From contig JAWKVW010000014.1 in NCBI GenBank assembly GCA_041397845.1, positions 32,083 through 96,082 of the forward strand: a stretch of 64,000 bases of DNA, written 5' to 3'. This DNA comes from JAKPQE01 sp041397845. Lineage in GTDB: Bacteria; Pseudomonadota; Alphaproteobacteria; Rhizobiales; JAKPQE01. Both the position numbers and the translations under genes were made by a program. The notes beneath the pieces were generated by a model. It did not search any database. It was not told the origin of the DNA and was given only the letters and a program-made list of their open reading frames with translations. Shown piece by piece: positions 17,376 to 25,809 of the stretch (positions within the stretch are counted from its first letter, which is position 1; every line of letters starts with the position of its first letter).

Positions 17376-18126
17376 ATGGCCAGACAACCGCAAAAGACCG
17401 CGCCGAGAACCGATTGCAGCAACTGCCCGCTGCGCAAAGATCGATCATTTCGGAGCCTTTGATGCCGCAGGATCGGCGTTTGTCGCATCGTTCAAGACCG
17501 GCGAGCTGACCGCCGACGCCGGCGCGACCGTGCTTGTCGAGGGTCGCACAGCGCCACCTTTTCACGATCCTTTCCGGCTGGGCATTTCGCTACAAGATCC
17601 TCGAGGATGGCCGCCGGCAGATCCTCAATTATCTGGTGCCGGGCGACCTCGTCGGCCTGCAGGGTTCGCTCATGGGCGAAATGCAGCAGCCCGTCGAGGC
17701 GCTGTCGCCGGTCACCCTTTCGTCTTCGAGCGCGATCGGCTCAGCGAGCTGTTCGAGAACCACGCGAGCCTCGCCTTCGACATCACCTGGATCGCGGCGC
17801 GCGAGGGCGGATTCTCGACGAGCATCTGCTCAGTGTCGGACGGCGCAGCGCGCTGGAGCAGGCGGCCTATCTGCTGCCTTCCTGCAGACGCGCGGAAAGG
17901 CAACCAATGTCGTCACCGGCCGGCGCAGAATGATCCCCGTCACCCAGCGCCACATCGCCGACACGCTCGGCCTGTCTCTTGTTCACACCAACAAGACCCT
18001 GCGCAAGCTGCCAATCGGGAGATGATCCGCTGGCTCGACCGTGGCTGCGAGGTGCTGAACGAACAAGGCCTGCGGGAGATCGCCGGCTGGGAGCCCGATC
18101 CATCGACCTGCCGGCCGTTTGTCTGA
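17376..18126 (+). pseudogene. Crp/Fnr-family regulator, multiply frameshifted
   Basis: Pieces in all three frames assemble in order into a Crp/Fnr regulator of about 245 residues. The pieces are an N-terminal Cys motif (CSNCPLRKD), a cyclic-nucleotide-binding-like barrel (LFTILSGWAFRYKILEDGRR, LVPGDLVGLQGSL), the dimer helix with LLSVGRRSALEQAAYLL, and the winged helix (PVTQRHIADTLGLSLVHTNKTLRKL). At least five shifts lie between about 17445 and 18015. Every piece keeps strong conservation, so sequencing error or very recent decay is likely. Only one CxxC is visible, so an Fnr-type iron-sulfur cluster is not proven. The 3' end is 26 bases before the lipid kinase-like gene. Confidence 0.7.
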
Positions 18127-18152
18127 AAAGGGCACGGCGCACGGAGGCTCTG

Positions 18153-19093
18153 ATGCGGGCAATTGCAGTCCTCAACCGGGAAGGCAGGACGCTGCGATCG
18201 CTGGACATCAGCGACTTATGTCGCCGACTAGAAGACCGGTTTTCCAGCAAGGGCCACCGGGTCGATTGCCACGCATCGTCGCCGGCGGGGAAGTGCTGCC
18301 GGCACTGCGGGATGCGGCGCGCGACGCAAATTGCGACTCCATCATCGCGGCGGGAGGAGACGGTACGGTTTCGGCCGCTGCCGCCCTGGCCGTTCACCAC
18401 GAAAAGATGCTCGGCATCCTGCCGGCCGGTACTATGAACCTTGCCGCGCGGGCGCTCGGCATGCCGCTCGACCTCGATCAAGCCGTCACGTCGCTGGCGA
18501 ACAGCGTTGCCGCGCGTTGTGACATCGCGACGGTCAACGGCCGGCCATTCCTCCATCATGTCTCGTTCGGGCTGCATCCGCGCATCGTGCGGCAGCGGGC
18601 GCAGTACCGGTTCGGTTCAAGGTTCGGCAAAATGCTCGCCGGAGTGCGGGCAACACTGGCAATCATCGGCCAGTCGCGGGCACTGAAGGTGCGGATCGGG
18701 CGTGGTTCGGTTTTGTCCGCAGGCCGGTTCAGCCTGCTTGCGATATCGAACAATCCGTTCGCGGAAGGGCACCTGCCGTATCCGGACCGTCTCGATCGCG
18801 GTTTGCTTGGCGTCTACAGCGCCGAGGTTCTGGCGCCCGTTGCCGCCATGCGGCTTGCCGCCGATCTGGTGGTCGGGAGCTGGAGTGCAAATCCCGATCT
18901 GAAGGTTGCCTCAGTAACCGAGATCGAGTTCGAGATCGTCAGCCGCAGGGGAGCTGTGTCCGCCGTCGTCGACGGTGAACTGGTGCGGCTCGCGCCAAAA
19001 ATATCCATCCGCAGCAGGCCCGGCGCCCTCAGGGTGCTGATCCCGGAACACGCATCAGGCATCGCTGCGGGGGTGGTTGCGCGTTCGGCCTGA
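18153..19093 (+). CDS. Diacylglycerol/sphingosine kinase-like protein (one frameshift)
   Basis: Member of the YegS/LCB5 (DAGK catalytic domain) family. The start at 18153 follows GGAGGCTCTG and opens MRAIAVLNREGRTL. The frame changes at about 18272, after which VAGGEVLPALRDA, the nucleotide-binding SIIAAGGDGTVSAAAA and LPAGTMNLAARALG follow, then the C-terminal beta-sandwich. It is about 313 residues when the shift is repaired. It should phosphorylate a lipid such as diacylglycerol or an undecaprenol-like substrate, but the substrate cannot be told. It lies downstream of a broken Crp/Fnr gene and ends at a terminator shared with the converging stress operon. Confidence 0.83.
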
Positions 19094-19156
19094 GGGAACG
19101 GCAGCCGCCCGGAGTCCTTGCAGGACATGAGCGCGGGCAAGGTTCTGACGGCATGC

Positions 19157-19186
19157 GACCCGGAGCGGCGTTTGCCGTCCCGGGTC
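19157..19186. terminator. Hairpin between converging genes
   Basis: GACCCGG (19157-19163) pairs with CCGGGTC (19180-19186), and the inner CGGC and GCCG extend the stem around GTTT. It lies between the lipid kinase-like gene and the converging small gene at 19216-19473 and has only a weak T tract. Confidence 0.6.
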
Positions 19187-19215
19187 TTCGGCGCAGGTGG
19201 CCAGGCGTGATGCGG

Positions 19216-19473
19216 TCAGAGCGACGCGGCGCCTTTGGAGGGGATGTCGTCGGCGCCCGAACCGATGCGGTCGAGTGCGATTTCCACCTGGCGCATGGTT
19301 TCGCCGGCTTCGCCGTTGTCGATGCCCATCCCGCTTTCCGTCGCGGCGCGCTGTTCGTCTCGCGCATCTTCGTGCATGCGCACGAGCCGGGCAACGCGCT
19401 GGTCGTGATCGAGCGAGCGGTCGTCGAGGATCGACGAAATCCTGGCCTTTGCCCTGCGAACGCTTCCGGTCAT
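19216..19473 (-). CDS. Small acidic helical protein, end of dps operon
   Basis: An 85-residue protein I do not recognise. It is hydrophilic, rich in Asp, Glu and Arg, and predicted helical (SSILDDRSLDHDQRVARLV), with no membrane segment or Cys. Its start has a very good ribosome-binding site (GGGAGGTC, five bases before ATG), which favours a real gene over chance. It lies 76 bases behind dps on the same strand, so it is likely cotranscribed with the stress operon that begins at 20952. Confidence 0.6.
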   Translation of the reverse strand: MTGSVRRAKARISSILDDRSLDHDQRVARLVRMHEDARDEQRAATESGMGIDNGEAGETMRQVEIALDRIGSGADDIPSKGAASL

Positions 19474-19549
19474 GGCAGACCTCCCTTCAATGTCTGGTGT
19501 GTGGTGCCGGCGGCTGCGCCAGGGGCGAGGCCGCCAGCGTTGTCCAGGG

Positions 19550-20065
19550 TCAAGCCGAAACGATGGCGCGCAGCATCCACAGCGCCTTTTCGTGGAAAGT
19601 CAGGCGCGCCGTCAGCATGTCCTCGGTGACCATGTCGTCGGAATCGCCGGCCTTGCCGGCGGCCGTCCGCATCAGGCGGGCGGTGGCCTCGTGCTCGGCG
19701 ATGAGATCGTTGACCATCGCGATCGCCGACGTGCTGTCGACATCGGCGGCGCCCGGCGCGAAATCGGACGCATTGCCGATGCTCGCCGGGGCGAGATGCC
19801 CAAGGGCGCGGATCCGCTCGGCGATGATGTCGGTGGCCGAGAACAGGGTATTGTAGTGCTCTTCGGTCAGCTCGTGCAGCGGCTTGAACAGCGGACCAAC
19901 GACATTCCAGTGATAGACGTGGCTCTTGATCGTCAGGCGGTAGGTGGCGGCGAGAATGTCGGAAAGGGACTTCGACATTTCCTTGCGATAGGCAGCCTTG
20001 AGGCCGATATCGAATTCCTCGTTATGGGCCTTCGGCTTGAGAACGGCAGAAGCATTGGTGCTCAT
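19550..20065 (-). CDS. dps: DNA-protecting ferritin-like protein Dps
   Basis: A 171-residue four-helix-bundle protein. The ferroxidase-site block HVYHWNVVGPLFKPLHELTE (about residues 49-68) and the paired downstream segment FSATDIIAERIRALG are typical of Dps dodecamers that bind DNA and oxidise Fe(II) with hydrogen peroxide. Its start has AAAGGAAC upstream. It follows two membrane stress proteins on the same strand, separated by 81 bases that hold no second EcfG promoter, so it is probably the third gene of the operon controlled by the site at 20990-21014. Confidence 0.93.
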   Translation of the reverse strand: MSTNASAVLKPKAHNEEFDIGLKAAYRKEMSKSLSDILAATYRLTIKSHVYHWNVVGPLFKPLHELTEEHYNTLFSATDIIAERIRALGHLAPASIGNASDFAPGAADVDSTSAIAMVNDLIAEHEATARLMRTAAGKAGDSDDMVTEDMLTARLTFHEKALWMLRAIVSA

Positions 20066-20146
20066 TGTCTGTTCCTTTCTTCGAACTTCGGGGTGCAGGC
20101 GGACGGGCGCATCAGCGTCTGTCGAACGCCTGCGGCGAAAAACGCG

Positions 20147-20596
20147 TCAGGCCTGTTGCCGGCCGTTGTCGCCGGGCCGCGTGTTCATTCCTTTCAGGAC
20201 GAAAAACGCAGCCCCGGCGATTCCGGCCAGGGTCACAAGGCCCGGCGAGCGCAGGACGGTGGGCAGGACGGTGGCGGCGAGAGTTGCCGCCATGACCGGC
20301 CTTTTGGTTTCCGCTGCCAGGGCCGCCCGTTTGCCGTCGACGGCTTTCAGCACGGCAATGGCGACGAGTACGAGGACGCCCGTCGCGGCCATGATGGCGG
20401 AGATGGCGAGTGCCGCCTCAAGGGGGCTCGCGAGATCGGCGAGGTAGACGCCGGCGGCGGCGAGCGCCGATACATAGGCGGTGAGGAACAAGAGGCCGGC
20501 GACAGCGTAAAGGATCGCATTGCGCCGCTTGCGCCTTACCGCTGCGCCGATGTCCTCGGTGAGGATTTCAGCAAGAAGAGGCAGCATCCGCAGCAT
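20147..20596 (-). CDS. Holin-superfamily-like membrane protein
   Basis: A 149-residue protein with three or four hydrophobic segments (YAVAGLLFLTAYVSALAAAG, AISAIMAATGVLVLVAIAVL, LVTLAGIAGAAFFVL) between charged ends. It resembles the 'phage holin family / superfamily III' membrane proteins that commonly sit with DUF883/ElaB-like genes in rhizobial stress operons; no phage genes are nearby, so a lysis role is unlikely. It lies five bases behind the DUF883-like gene. Confidence 0.7.
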   Translation of the reverse strand: MLRMLPLLAEILTEDIGAAVRRKRRNAILYAVAGLLFLTAYVSALAAAGVYLADLASPLEAALAISAIMAATGVLVLVAIAVLKAVDGKRAALAAETKRPVMAATLAATVLPTVLRSPGLVTLAGIAGAAFFVLKGMNTRPGDNGRQQA

Positions 20597-20601
20597 GACG
20601 A

Positions 20602-20952
20602 TCAGCGCCGCGAAAGGAGCGCAAGGACGAAACCGATGCCGGCGGCAATGCCGACGGCCTGCAGCGGCTTCTCGCGAATGCGGCGGCGGGCAAGGCGCTC
20701 ATAGCCCGAAAGCTCACCGCGAACCGCCTTCAGCATTTCCTCGGAACTGCCGGCAATCCGGGCACCGGCATCGGCAGCCTTGCCCTTCAGCTTTTCGGCT
20801 CGGTTCTGGCCATAGGAGGCAATCGAGCCGGCGAGAGCCGCGATTTCGCCGCGCAGTTCACTCACCTGCTCTTCAATGGTCGCCGCGGTCACATCCGTCC
20901 GACCATTGATCTTCTGGGTGATCTTGTCATTGGAAAAACCGGTAACAGACAT
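20602..20952 (-). CDS. ElaB/YqjD/DUF883-like membrane-anchored protein
   Basis: A 116-residue protein with a long amphipathic helical region (ATIEEQVSELRGEIAALAGS) followed by a C-terminal membrane anchor (QAVGIAAGIGFVLALLSRR), the architecture of ElaB/YqjD ribosome-tethering stress proteins. It is the first gene of the operon that continues to dps. The start has ATGAGGTAATAAA upstream, and an exact EcfG promoter lies 38 bases further on. Confidence 0.8.
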   Translation of the reverse strand: MSVTGFSNDKITQKINGRTDVTAATIEEQVSELRGEIAALAGSIASYGQNRAEKLKGKAADAGARIAGSSEEMLKAVRGELSGYERLARRRIREKPLQAVGIAAGIGFVLALLSRR

Positions 20953-20989
20953 TTTATTACCTCATGTTTTGTTGCTTGTTCATTCCGAT

Positions 20990-21014
20990 AACGCCTGATT
21001 TCGGAAATCGTTCC
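20990..21014 (-). promoter_or_regulatory. EcfG promoter of the dps operon
   Basis: Minus-strand GGAAC (21014-21010), 16 bases, CGTT (20993-20990). It lies 38 bases before the DUF883-like start and directly behind the terminator of the next gene upstream. Confidence 0.85.
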
Positions 21015-21028
21015 TGTAAAAACGGAAA

Positions 21029-21048
21029 CGCCGGCCCGAAAGCCGGCG
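21029..21048 (-). terminator. Intrinsic terminator of PRC-barrel gene
   Basis: CGCCGGC and GCCGGCG pair around a six-base loop. On the minus strand the stem is followed by TTTCCGTTTTT. It insulates the PRC-barrel gene from the dps operon. Confidence 0.82.
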
Positions 21049-21069
21049 CTTCTTGGTCGTTTTACTCGC

Positions 21070-22179
21070 TCAGCGGAGGATCACCGAGTCCGGGTCCTGC
21101 TTGTAGGCCTCGGCGTTGTAGGCAACCTGCCGCTCAAGCTGGTCTTCGGTGAAGCGCGTGAACACCCAGAGCTGGCCGTCATTGTCCTTGCGGATGTCGA
21201 CATCGGCAGGGTCGAGGGCCACGGGCTTGGAGCCGATGCCAAGGAAACCGCCAACGTCGATGACGAAAGCCTCGATGCCGCCTTCGCTGGACACGAGCAC
21301 GTCACCGACGTCGCCGATATCGTCGGCATTCGCGCCGTAAACACCGGCGCCGATCAAGGCGTCGGCGGACAGCGTGCTGGCGTCGACGGACATGGTGCCG
21401 GCCCGGGCATCATCGGTCTTTTCCGGCGTCGCCATCGCGGTCTTTTCCGGCGTCGCCATCGCGGTATCGGCCTTGCCGGTCTCGGCGGCGGCCGTCTCAT
21501 CCCCGGCCGGGGATGCGGTCGCCGGGGTCTTGTCCATGGCGGTCTTGTCCATGCCGGTCTTGTTCATGCCGGTCTTGTTCATGCTGGCCGCGGCGTCGTT
21601 CGTTGCCTCGGCCGTCTCGGGCTTCTTTTCCGGCGTCTTCATGGCGTGCCGGCTGTCGGACGCCGGTTCCGTCATGCCGGTCTGCTGCCAGTTGCGGTCA
21701 TAGGCGGGCGCCTTCTCGAGGTCTTCCCTGGAGGCGTCCAGCACAATCCACTTGTCGCCGTCCCGGTTGACCCAGGTCAGCTTGTCGAAATCGACCGCGA
21801 CATCTTTCTCGCCGATGCCGAGGAAACCACCGACGCCGACGACGACCGCCTCGGCCGTGCCGTTCGACGACAGCACGACGTCGTTGATATCGCCGATCGC
21901 TTCGGCGTCGCTCGAGGTATTCGGATAAACGTTCTTGCCGATGAGGGTCGAGGCGAGAATCTGGCCTTCGCCGGAGGTGTAATAGCCGGTCTCGCTGGAC
22001 CAGGGCTTCATGTCGCCATCCTGGTGAAAGACCGGCGCGGGCTCGGACTTCATCTGTTCGGTGGCGGCCGGCTTCATCGGCTGATCGCCCATCTTGGCGT
22101 CCATCTTGCTGTCGGCGGCGATGGCGCCGGTGCTCATCAGAGCGATGACGGCGGTGGTGGCAAGAAGCTTGCGGATCAT
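21070..22179 (-). CDS. Exported tandem PRC-barrel protein with repeat linker
   Basis: A 369-residue protein. The signal peptide covers about residues 1-22 (LLATTAVIALMSTGAIA). A first PRC-barrel domain (about 75-160: LIGKNVYPNTSSDAEAIGDI, GIGEKDVAVDFDKLTW) and a second one (about 280-350: LIGAGVYGANADDIGDVGDV, GIGSKPVALDPADVD) flank a low-complexity linker. The linker repeats NKTG/DKTA and MATPEKTA units; the underlying DNA has a 24-base perfect tandem repeat near 21411-21458. The start at 22179 has AAGGGGAAAG upstream. An exact EcfG promoter lies 99 bases before it. Likely an envelope stress protein of unknown partner. Confidence 0.88.
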   Translation of the reverse strand: MIRKLLATTAVIALMSTGAIAADSKMDAKMGDQPMKPAATEQMKSEPAPVFHQDGDMKPWSSETGYYTSGEGQILASTLIGKNVYPNTSSDAEAIGDINDVVLSSNGTAEAVVVGVGGFLGIGEKDVAVDFDKLTWVNRDGDKWIVLDASREDLEKAPAYDRNWQQTGMTEPASDSRHAMKTPEKKPETAEATNDAAASMNKTGMNKTGMDKTAMDKTPATASPAGDETAAAETGKADTAMATPEKTAMATPEKTDDARAGTMSVDASTLSADALIGAGVYGANADDIGDVGDVLVSSEGGIEAFVIDVGGFLGIGSKPVALDPADVDIRKDNDGQLWVFTRFTEDQLERQVAYNAEAYKQDPDSVILR

Positions 22180-22277
22180 GTTAGCTTTCCCCTTGTATGT
22201 CGATCTCGGGCATATGAGCCGCTCGGCGTGCAATGTTCGCGAGACGGCGCGCGCCGTGCGGCTGTTGACACCGACAC

Positions 22278-22302
22278 AACGACCTTCGGCGGGGATGGTT
22301 CC
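22278..22302 (-). promoter_or_regulatory. EcfG promoter of tandem PRC-barrel gene
   Basis: Minus-strand GGAAC (22302-22298), 16 bases, CGTT (22281-22278). The leader to the start at 22179 would be about 90 bases, longer than at the other EcfG promoters here. Confidence 0.82.
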
Positions 22303-22398
22303 GATGTTTCTCGCGCCGGACGCCGGATCAGGGCATTCGGCCGCAGTATTATTCGTCGAATAAATGTCTGTCGGCTAACTGGCGTTATGCGGCGCCAA

Positions 22399-24953
22399 TC
22401 AAAGCATGGCGAGGGCCGCCACGATATCGGCCTTGCCGAATGGCTTCTGGACGATCGGCACGCCGGGGAAATCGTCGACGAGATCGACAAGGTCGCCATA
22501 GCCCGTTGCGAAGATGAATGGCACGCCGCTGGCAGCCAGCACCTCTGCCACCCTGGCGCTCGTTTCCGGGCCGAGGTTGACGTCGAGAAGCGCGAAGCTG
22601 AAGTCGTGGCCGGCATCGATGGTCGCGAGTGCGTCGGTCACGGACGATGCGATATAGACGTTGGCGGCGCCAAGTTCGACGATCAGGTCTTCGGCGTCCA
22701 TGGCGATGATCATGTTGTCCTCGACGATGAGAACATTGCCATGGATTGCGACGTCGGCCCGCCTGGCCGCCGCATCCGTTTTCGGGCTGGCGGCAGGGGC
22801 CTGGGTTGCCGCCGGGCTGCAGAACGGCGAGGGAATGAGGAAGGTGGCGGTGACACCGGTCACCTCGAAGCGGATTTCCGCCTTGCCGCGCAGGTCATGC
22901 GGGATCGAACGCTCGATGATCGTCGAGCCGATCCGCGGCGGGTCGGCGCCTGGACGGCCGGACCGCCGCGTTCGCGCCAGACGAGATCGACAGCGCCGTC
23001 CTCGGTGAAGGCCGAGCGGATCTCGACCTCACCATGGCTGTCGCAGAGCGCGCCGTATTTGGCGGCATTGGTCAGCAGTTCGTGGAAGACCAGCGACAGC
23101 GCGGTGAACGCCTTCGGGTCGAGCATCGCGTCCTCGCCAATGAAGCGAACGCGGTCGGCGCGGTCACCGAGATAGGCCGACACCTCGGTCTCGATCAGGT
23201 GGCGCAGCGGTGCCGGGTTCCAGTGCTGCTGGGTGATCTGGTCATGCGCACGGGCAAGGGCGTGGATGCGGCCGCCGACAATCTCGGTGAAGGTCGCAAC
23301 GTCGCGGGCCTCGTCCCGGCTCTGGCTGACGAGGCCGCGAATGATGGTCAGGATGTTGCGAACACGATGGTTCAGTTCGGCGATGAGGATTTCCTGCCGC
23401 TCCTGGGCCCGGGCACGTTCGCGAAGCGTGGTGTCGGCAAGGCGCAGCACGACCTCGAGGAGCGTCACGCGCAGGGCCTCGGCGGCACGAACCTCGCCGT
23501 CGGTCCAGGGCGCGCTCTGGCCGCGCACGATCTCGCGCCAGGCCTCGAAGCTCTTGCGGGGGGTGAGGCGAATGCCGTTCGGTCCGGTTTCCACCGGCTT
23601 TTGCGGATTGCCGCCCCAGGTCACCTGCCGCACCAGTTCCTGACGGAACAGGACGACATAGTCACGCGGCACGCGTGAAACCGGCAGGGAGAGAAGGCCG
23701 GCGGCCCGACCGGCGAAATCGGCGGCGGGCGGGTAGTTCGCCGACAGATGGTCGCTGGCGAATATCCGGCTCGCCGCGGACGTGTTGAGGAAGCGGACGA
23801 GACCGGTGAATTCCTCGCGCGTCGGGGTGATGCCGTTCGAGCGGAACTCGCCGTCGATCCAGGCGGCGATGCCGTCGTGGGGAATGACGGCGCCGATTGC
23901 GTCGGCGATCATGTCGAAGCTGTCCGCAATCGTCGAGCCTTCGGCGAGTTGGACCATCAACTGGTCGTGCAGGGCCTGGGCCTTGCGGGCCTCATCGCGC
24001 TCGAGGTTGCCTTCCTTCTGGTCAAGGACGAAGGCGAACATCTGGCCGAAAAGCTCGGCGGCGGAGCGCAGCTCGTATGAGAGAACCCTCGGCGTGCGGT
24101 TGTGGCAGGCAAAAAGGCCCCAGAGACGGCCACGATTGACGATCGAGACCGACATCGAGGCGCCGACGCCCATGTTGCGAAGGTATTCCAGATGAATGCC
24201 GGAAACGGCCCGGGTCGAGCTCAGGGTGAGGTCGAGCGGTTCGCCATGGGGGCTCACCGGCGGGTCGATCGGCACGCCGTCCTCGCCGACATCGGCGATG
24301 ATGCGCAGCAGGTTGCGCATGTACAGGGCGCGGGCCTGCCTTGGGATATCGGAAGCGGGGTAGCGCAGGCCAAGGAAGGGTTCCATCTGGCCTTGCCGCG
24401 CCTCGGCGATGACCTCGCCGGAGCCGTCGCTGGCAAAGCGATAGACCATGACGCGGTCGAAGCCGGTCAGCGCCTTCATCTGGCGCGCGCCGGTCTGGCA
24501 GAGCTGCTGCAGGGATTCGCTGCGGCGTATCCGCTCGATCATCGGGCGCACATGCGCCGCGTAGTCGCGGTTGTCGCCGCTGTCGTGACGTTCGATCTCG
24601 ATGACGATGGCGCGGCCGGAATAATGCAAGGCGACGTCGAAAAGGCGGGCATCATCAAGCAGGGGAATGCCGAATATCCGCTCGACGCAATCGCCGACGA
24701 CGAGGAGCTGCAGGCGCGTGCGCAGGTCGTGGATCGCCTTCGGCGAAAATACGGAAACGAGGGATTCGCCGATGAGGTCCGTCGACGCGACACCGATGAA
24801 ATCGACGACGTTTCGGGAGGCATGCATGACGCTCCAGTCGGCGGTCACAGCGATGAGCGCGCCGAATGACTGCACCCGGCCGAGCAGGTGGATGGGCTCG
24901 CGGTCGCAATTGGTCAGGTCGACAGCCGGCGTCTGCGCTTCCATTTCCTTCAT
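22399..24953 (-). CDS. Bacteriophytochrome-HWE kinase-receiver fusion (one frameshift)
   Basis: Red/far-red light sensor kinase of about 851 residues. The N-terminal PAS domain holds the biliverdin-attaching Cys16 (TNCDREPIHLLG). The GAF domain has YPASDIPRQARALY and STRAVSGIHLEYLRNMG, and a PHY domain follows. The HWE transmitter has LIAELNHRVRNILTIIRGL and FHELLTNAAKYGAL. A C-terminal receiver (VLIVEDNMIIAMD, phospho-Asp in FALLDVNLG, QKPFGK) closes the protein. One base seems missing at about 22948; on the other side the frame runs DPPRIGSTIIERSI into the receiver. The start at 24953 overlaps the stop of the heme oxygenase gene (TAATG). An HWE transmitter next to phyR suggests light input to the stress response. 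Confidence 0.9.
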
Positions 24954-25504
24954 TACGCGGCCAGCCTCGACTGAGTGGCAGCAAAGGCCGCCTCGAAATG
25001 GGAGAAAGTCGCAAGTGCGCTGGCGATCAGGCGCACCTGTGCCACCGGGTCCGGTGCGCGCTCGTCGAGGCGGGTGACGAAACCCGGCCAGAAGGACTTG
25101 ACGCGTTGCGAGGACAGGTAGCGGCCGGCGCGCAGCACCTTCGGATCGGTGCTTTGCTGCCAGCGGCGGCGCAGAACCTGATTGCCGAGATTGGAGCCGG
25201 CGACGACATAGATGGCGCCGTCGATATCGGAAATCGAGGCCGGATCGAGCGCCATCGGCTCGGGGGCCGGCAGGTCCAGATCGGCGAGGTCGGCGCTGGC
25301 CAGATCGGCCATTCCGCCGGGCCAGCCACAATCCGGCGCCGCCGTCGCGATGAGCGCTTCGACGCCCGTCATGGCGGCGGCATGGGCCGCAAGAAAATGA
25401 CCATAGCCATCCCTTTCGGTCAGGCTCAACCTGCCGAACAGGGCATCAATCCGGGCATGCGCCTCGCTGGTGCGATCCTTCAACAAAAATCGCGTCGTCT
25501 GCAT
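24953..25504 (-). CDS. Heme oxygenase (biliverdin-forming), bphO-like
   Basis: It splits heme to biliverdin, the chromophore of the bacteriophytochrome encoded directly downstream with a one-base overlap. The 183 residues start RFLLKDRTSEAHARIDALF, where His16 is the likely proximal heme ligand. The distal helix block is YVVAGSNLGNQVLRRR, with the flexible glycines of the heme pocket. Size and motifs fit the short bacterial BphO/HmuO-related branch. The tight coupling argues that its job is chromophore supply and not iron scavenging. Confidence 0.88.
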   Translation of the reverse strand: MQTTRFLLKDRTSEAHARIDALFGRLSLTERDGYGHFLAAHAAAMTGVEALIATAAPDCGWPGGMADLASADLADLDLPAPEPMALDPASISDIDGAIYVVAGSNLGNQVLRRRWQQSTDPKVLRAGRYLSSQRVKSFWPGFVTRLDERAPDPVAQVRLIASALATFSHFEAAFAATQSRLAA

Positions 25505-25809
25505 TCAACTCCCCCAAGTCCCCGGCAGCCCTTGCTGCTGCCGTGACCGATCGTGACAGCCCGGACGACCTTCCCCTCGGTCGACGGGAGCGCCTGCCTC
25601 GTGCAGCAACCTAGCTCCGGCGCGGATTGCTGTCTTTAAACTATGACATAGCCATTTCAGTTCCGTGGTTCGCCGTCTTTTTTTCAAGGCGGTTTATGAA
25701 CCGCTCGGTCCTTGCCCGCGCCGGGAACCTTCCCGTCGTTTCGGCGTTTTTCCGCCAAGTGCGGTCACGCCGCTCGCCCGAGGGCGGGCGGTTTCCATGA
25801 GGATGCGCC
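25505..25809. other. Divergent intergenic region, heme oxygenase / glgC
   Basis: 305 bases between divergent genes. The glgC side holds an exact EcfG promoter (25724-25748). On the heme oxygenase side no EcfG, sigma-54 or clear sigma-70 match was found. The stretch at 25625-25672 is A/T-richer than its surroundings and could hold that promoter. Confidence 0.5.
25724..25748 (+). promoter_or_regulatory. EcfG promoter of glgC-glgX
   Basis: GGAAC (25724-25728), 16 bases, CGTT (25745-25748). It lies 62 bases before the glgC start, placing glycogen metabolism under general stress control. Confidence 0.85.

Noticed and set aside
20147..20596. Holin-like gene as sign of a prophage
   Set aside because: No other phage genes, no attachment sites; it sits in a stress operon with DUF883-like and dps genes.
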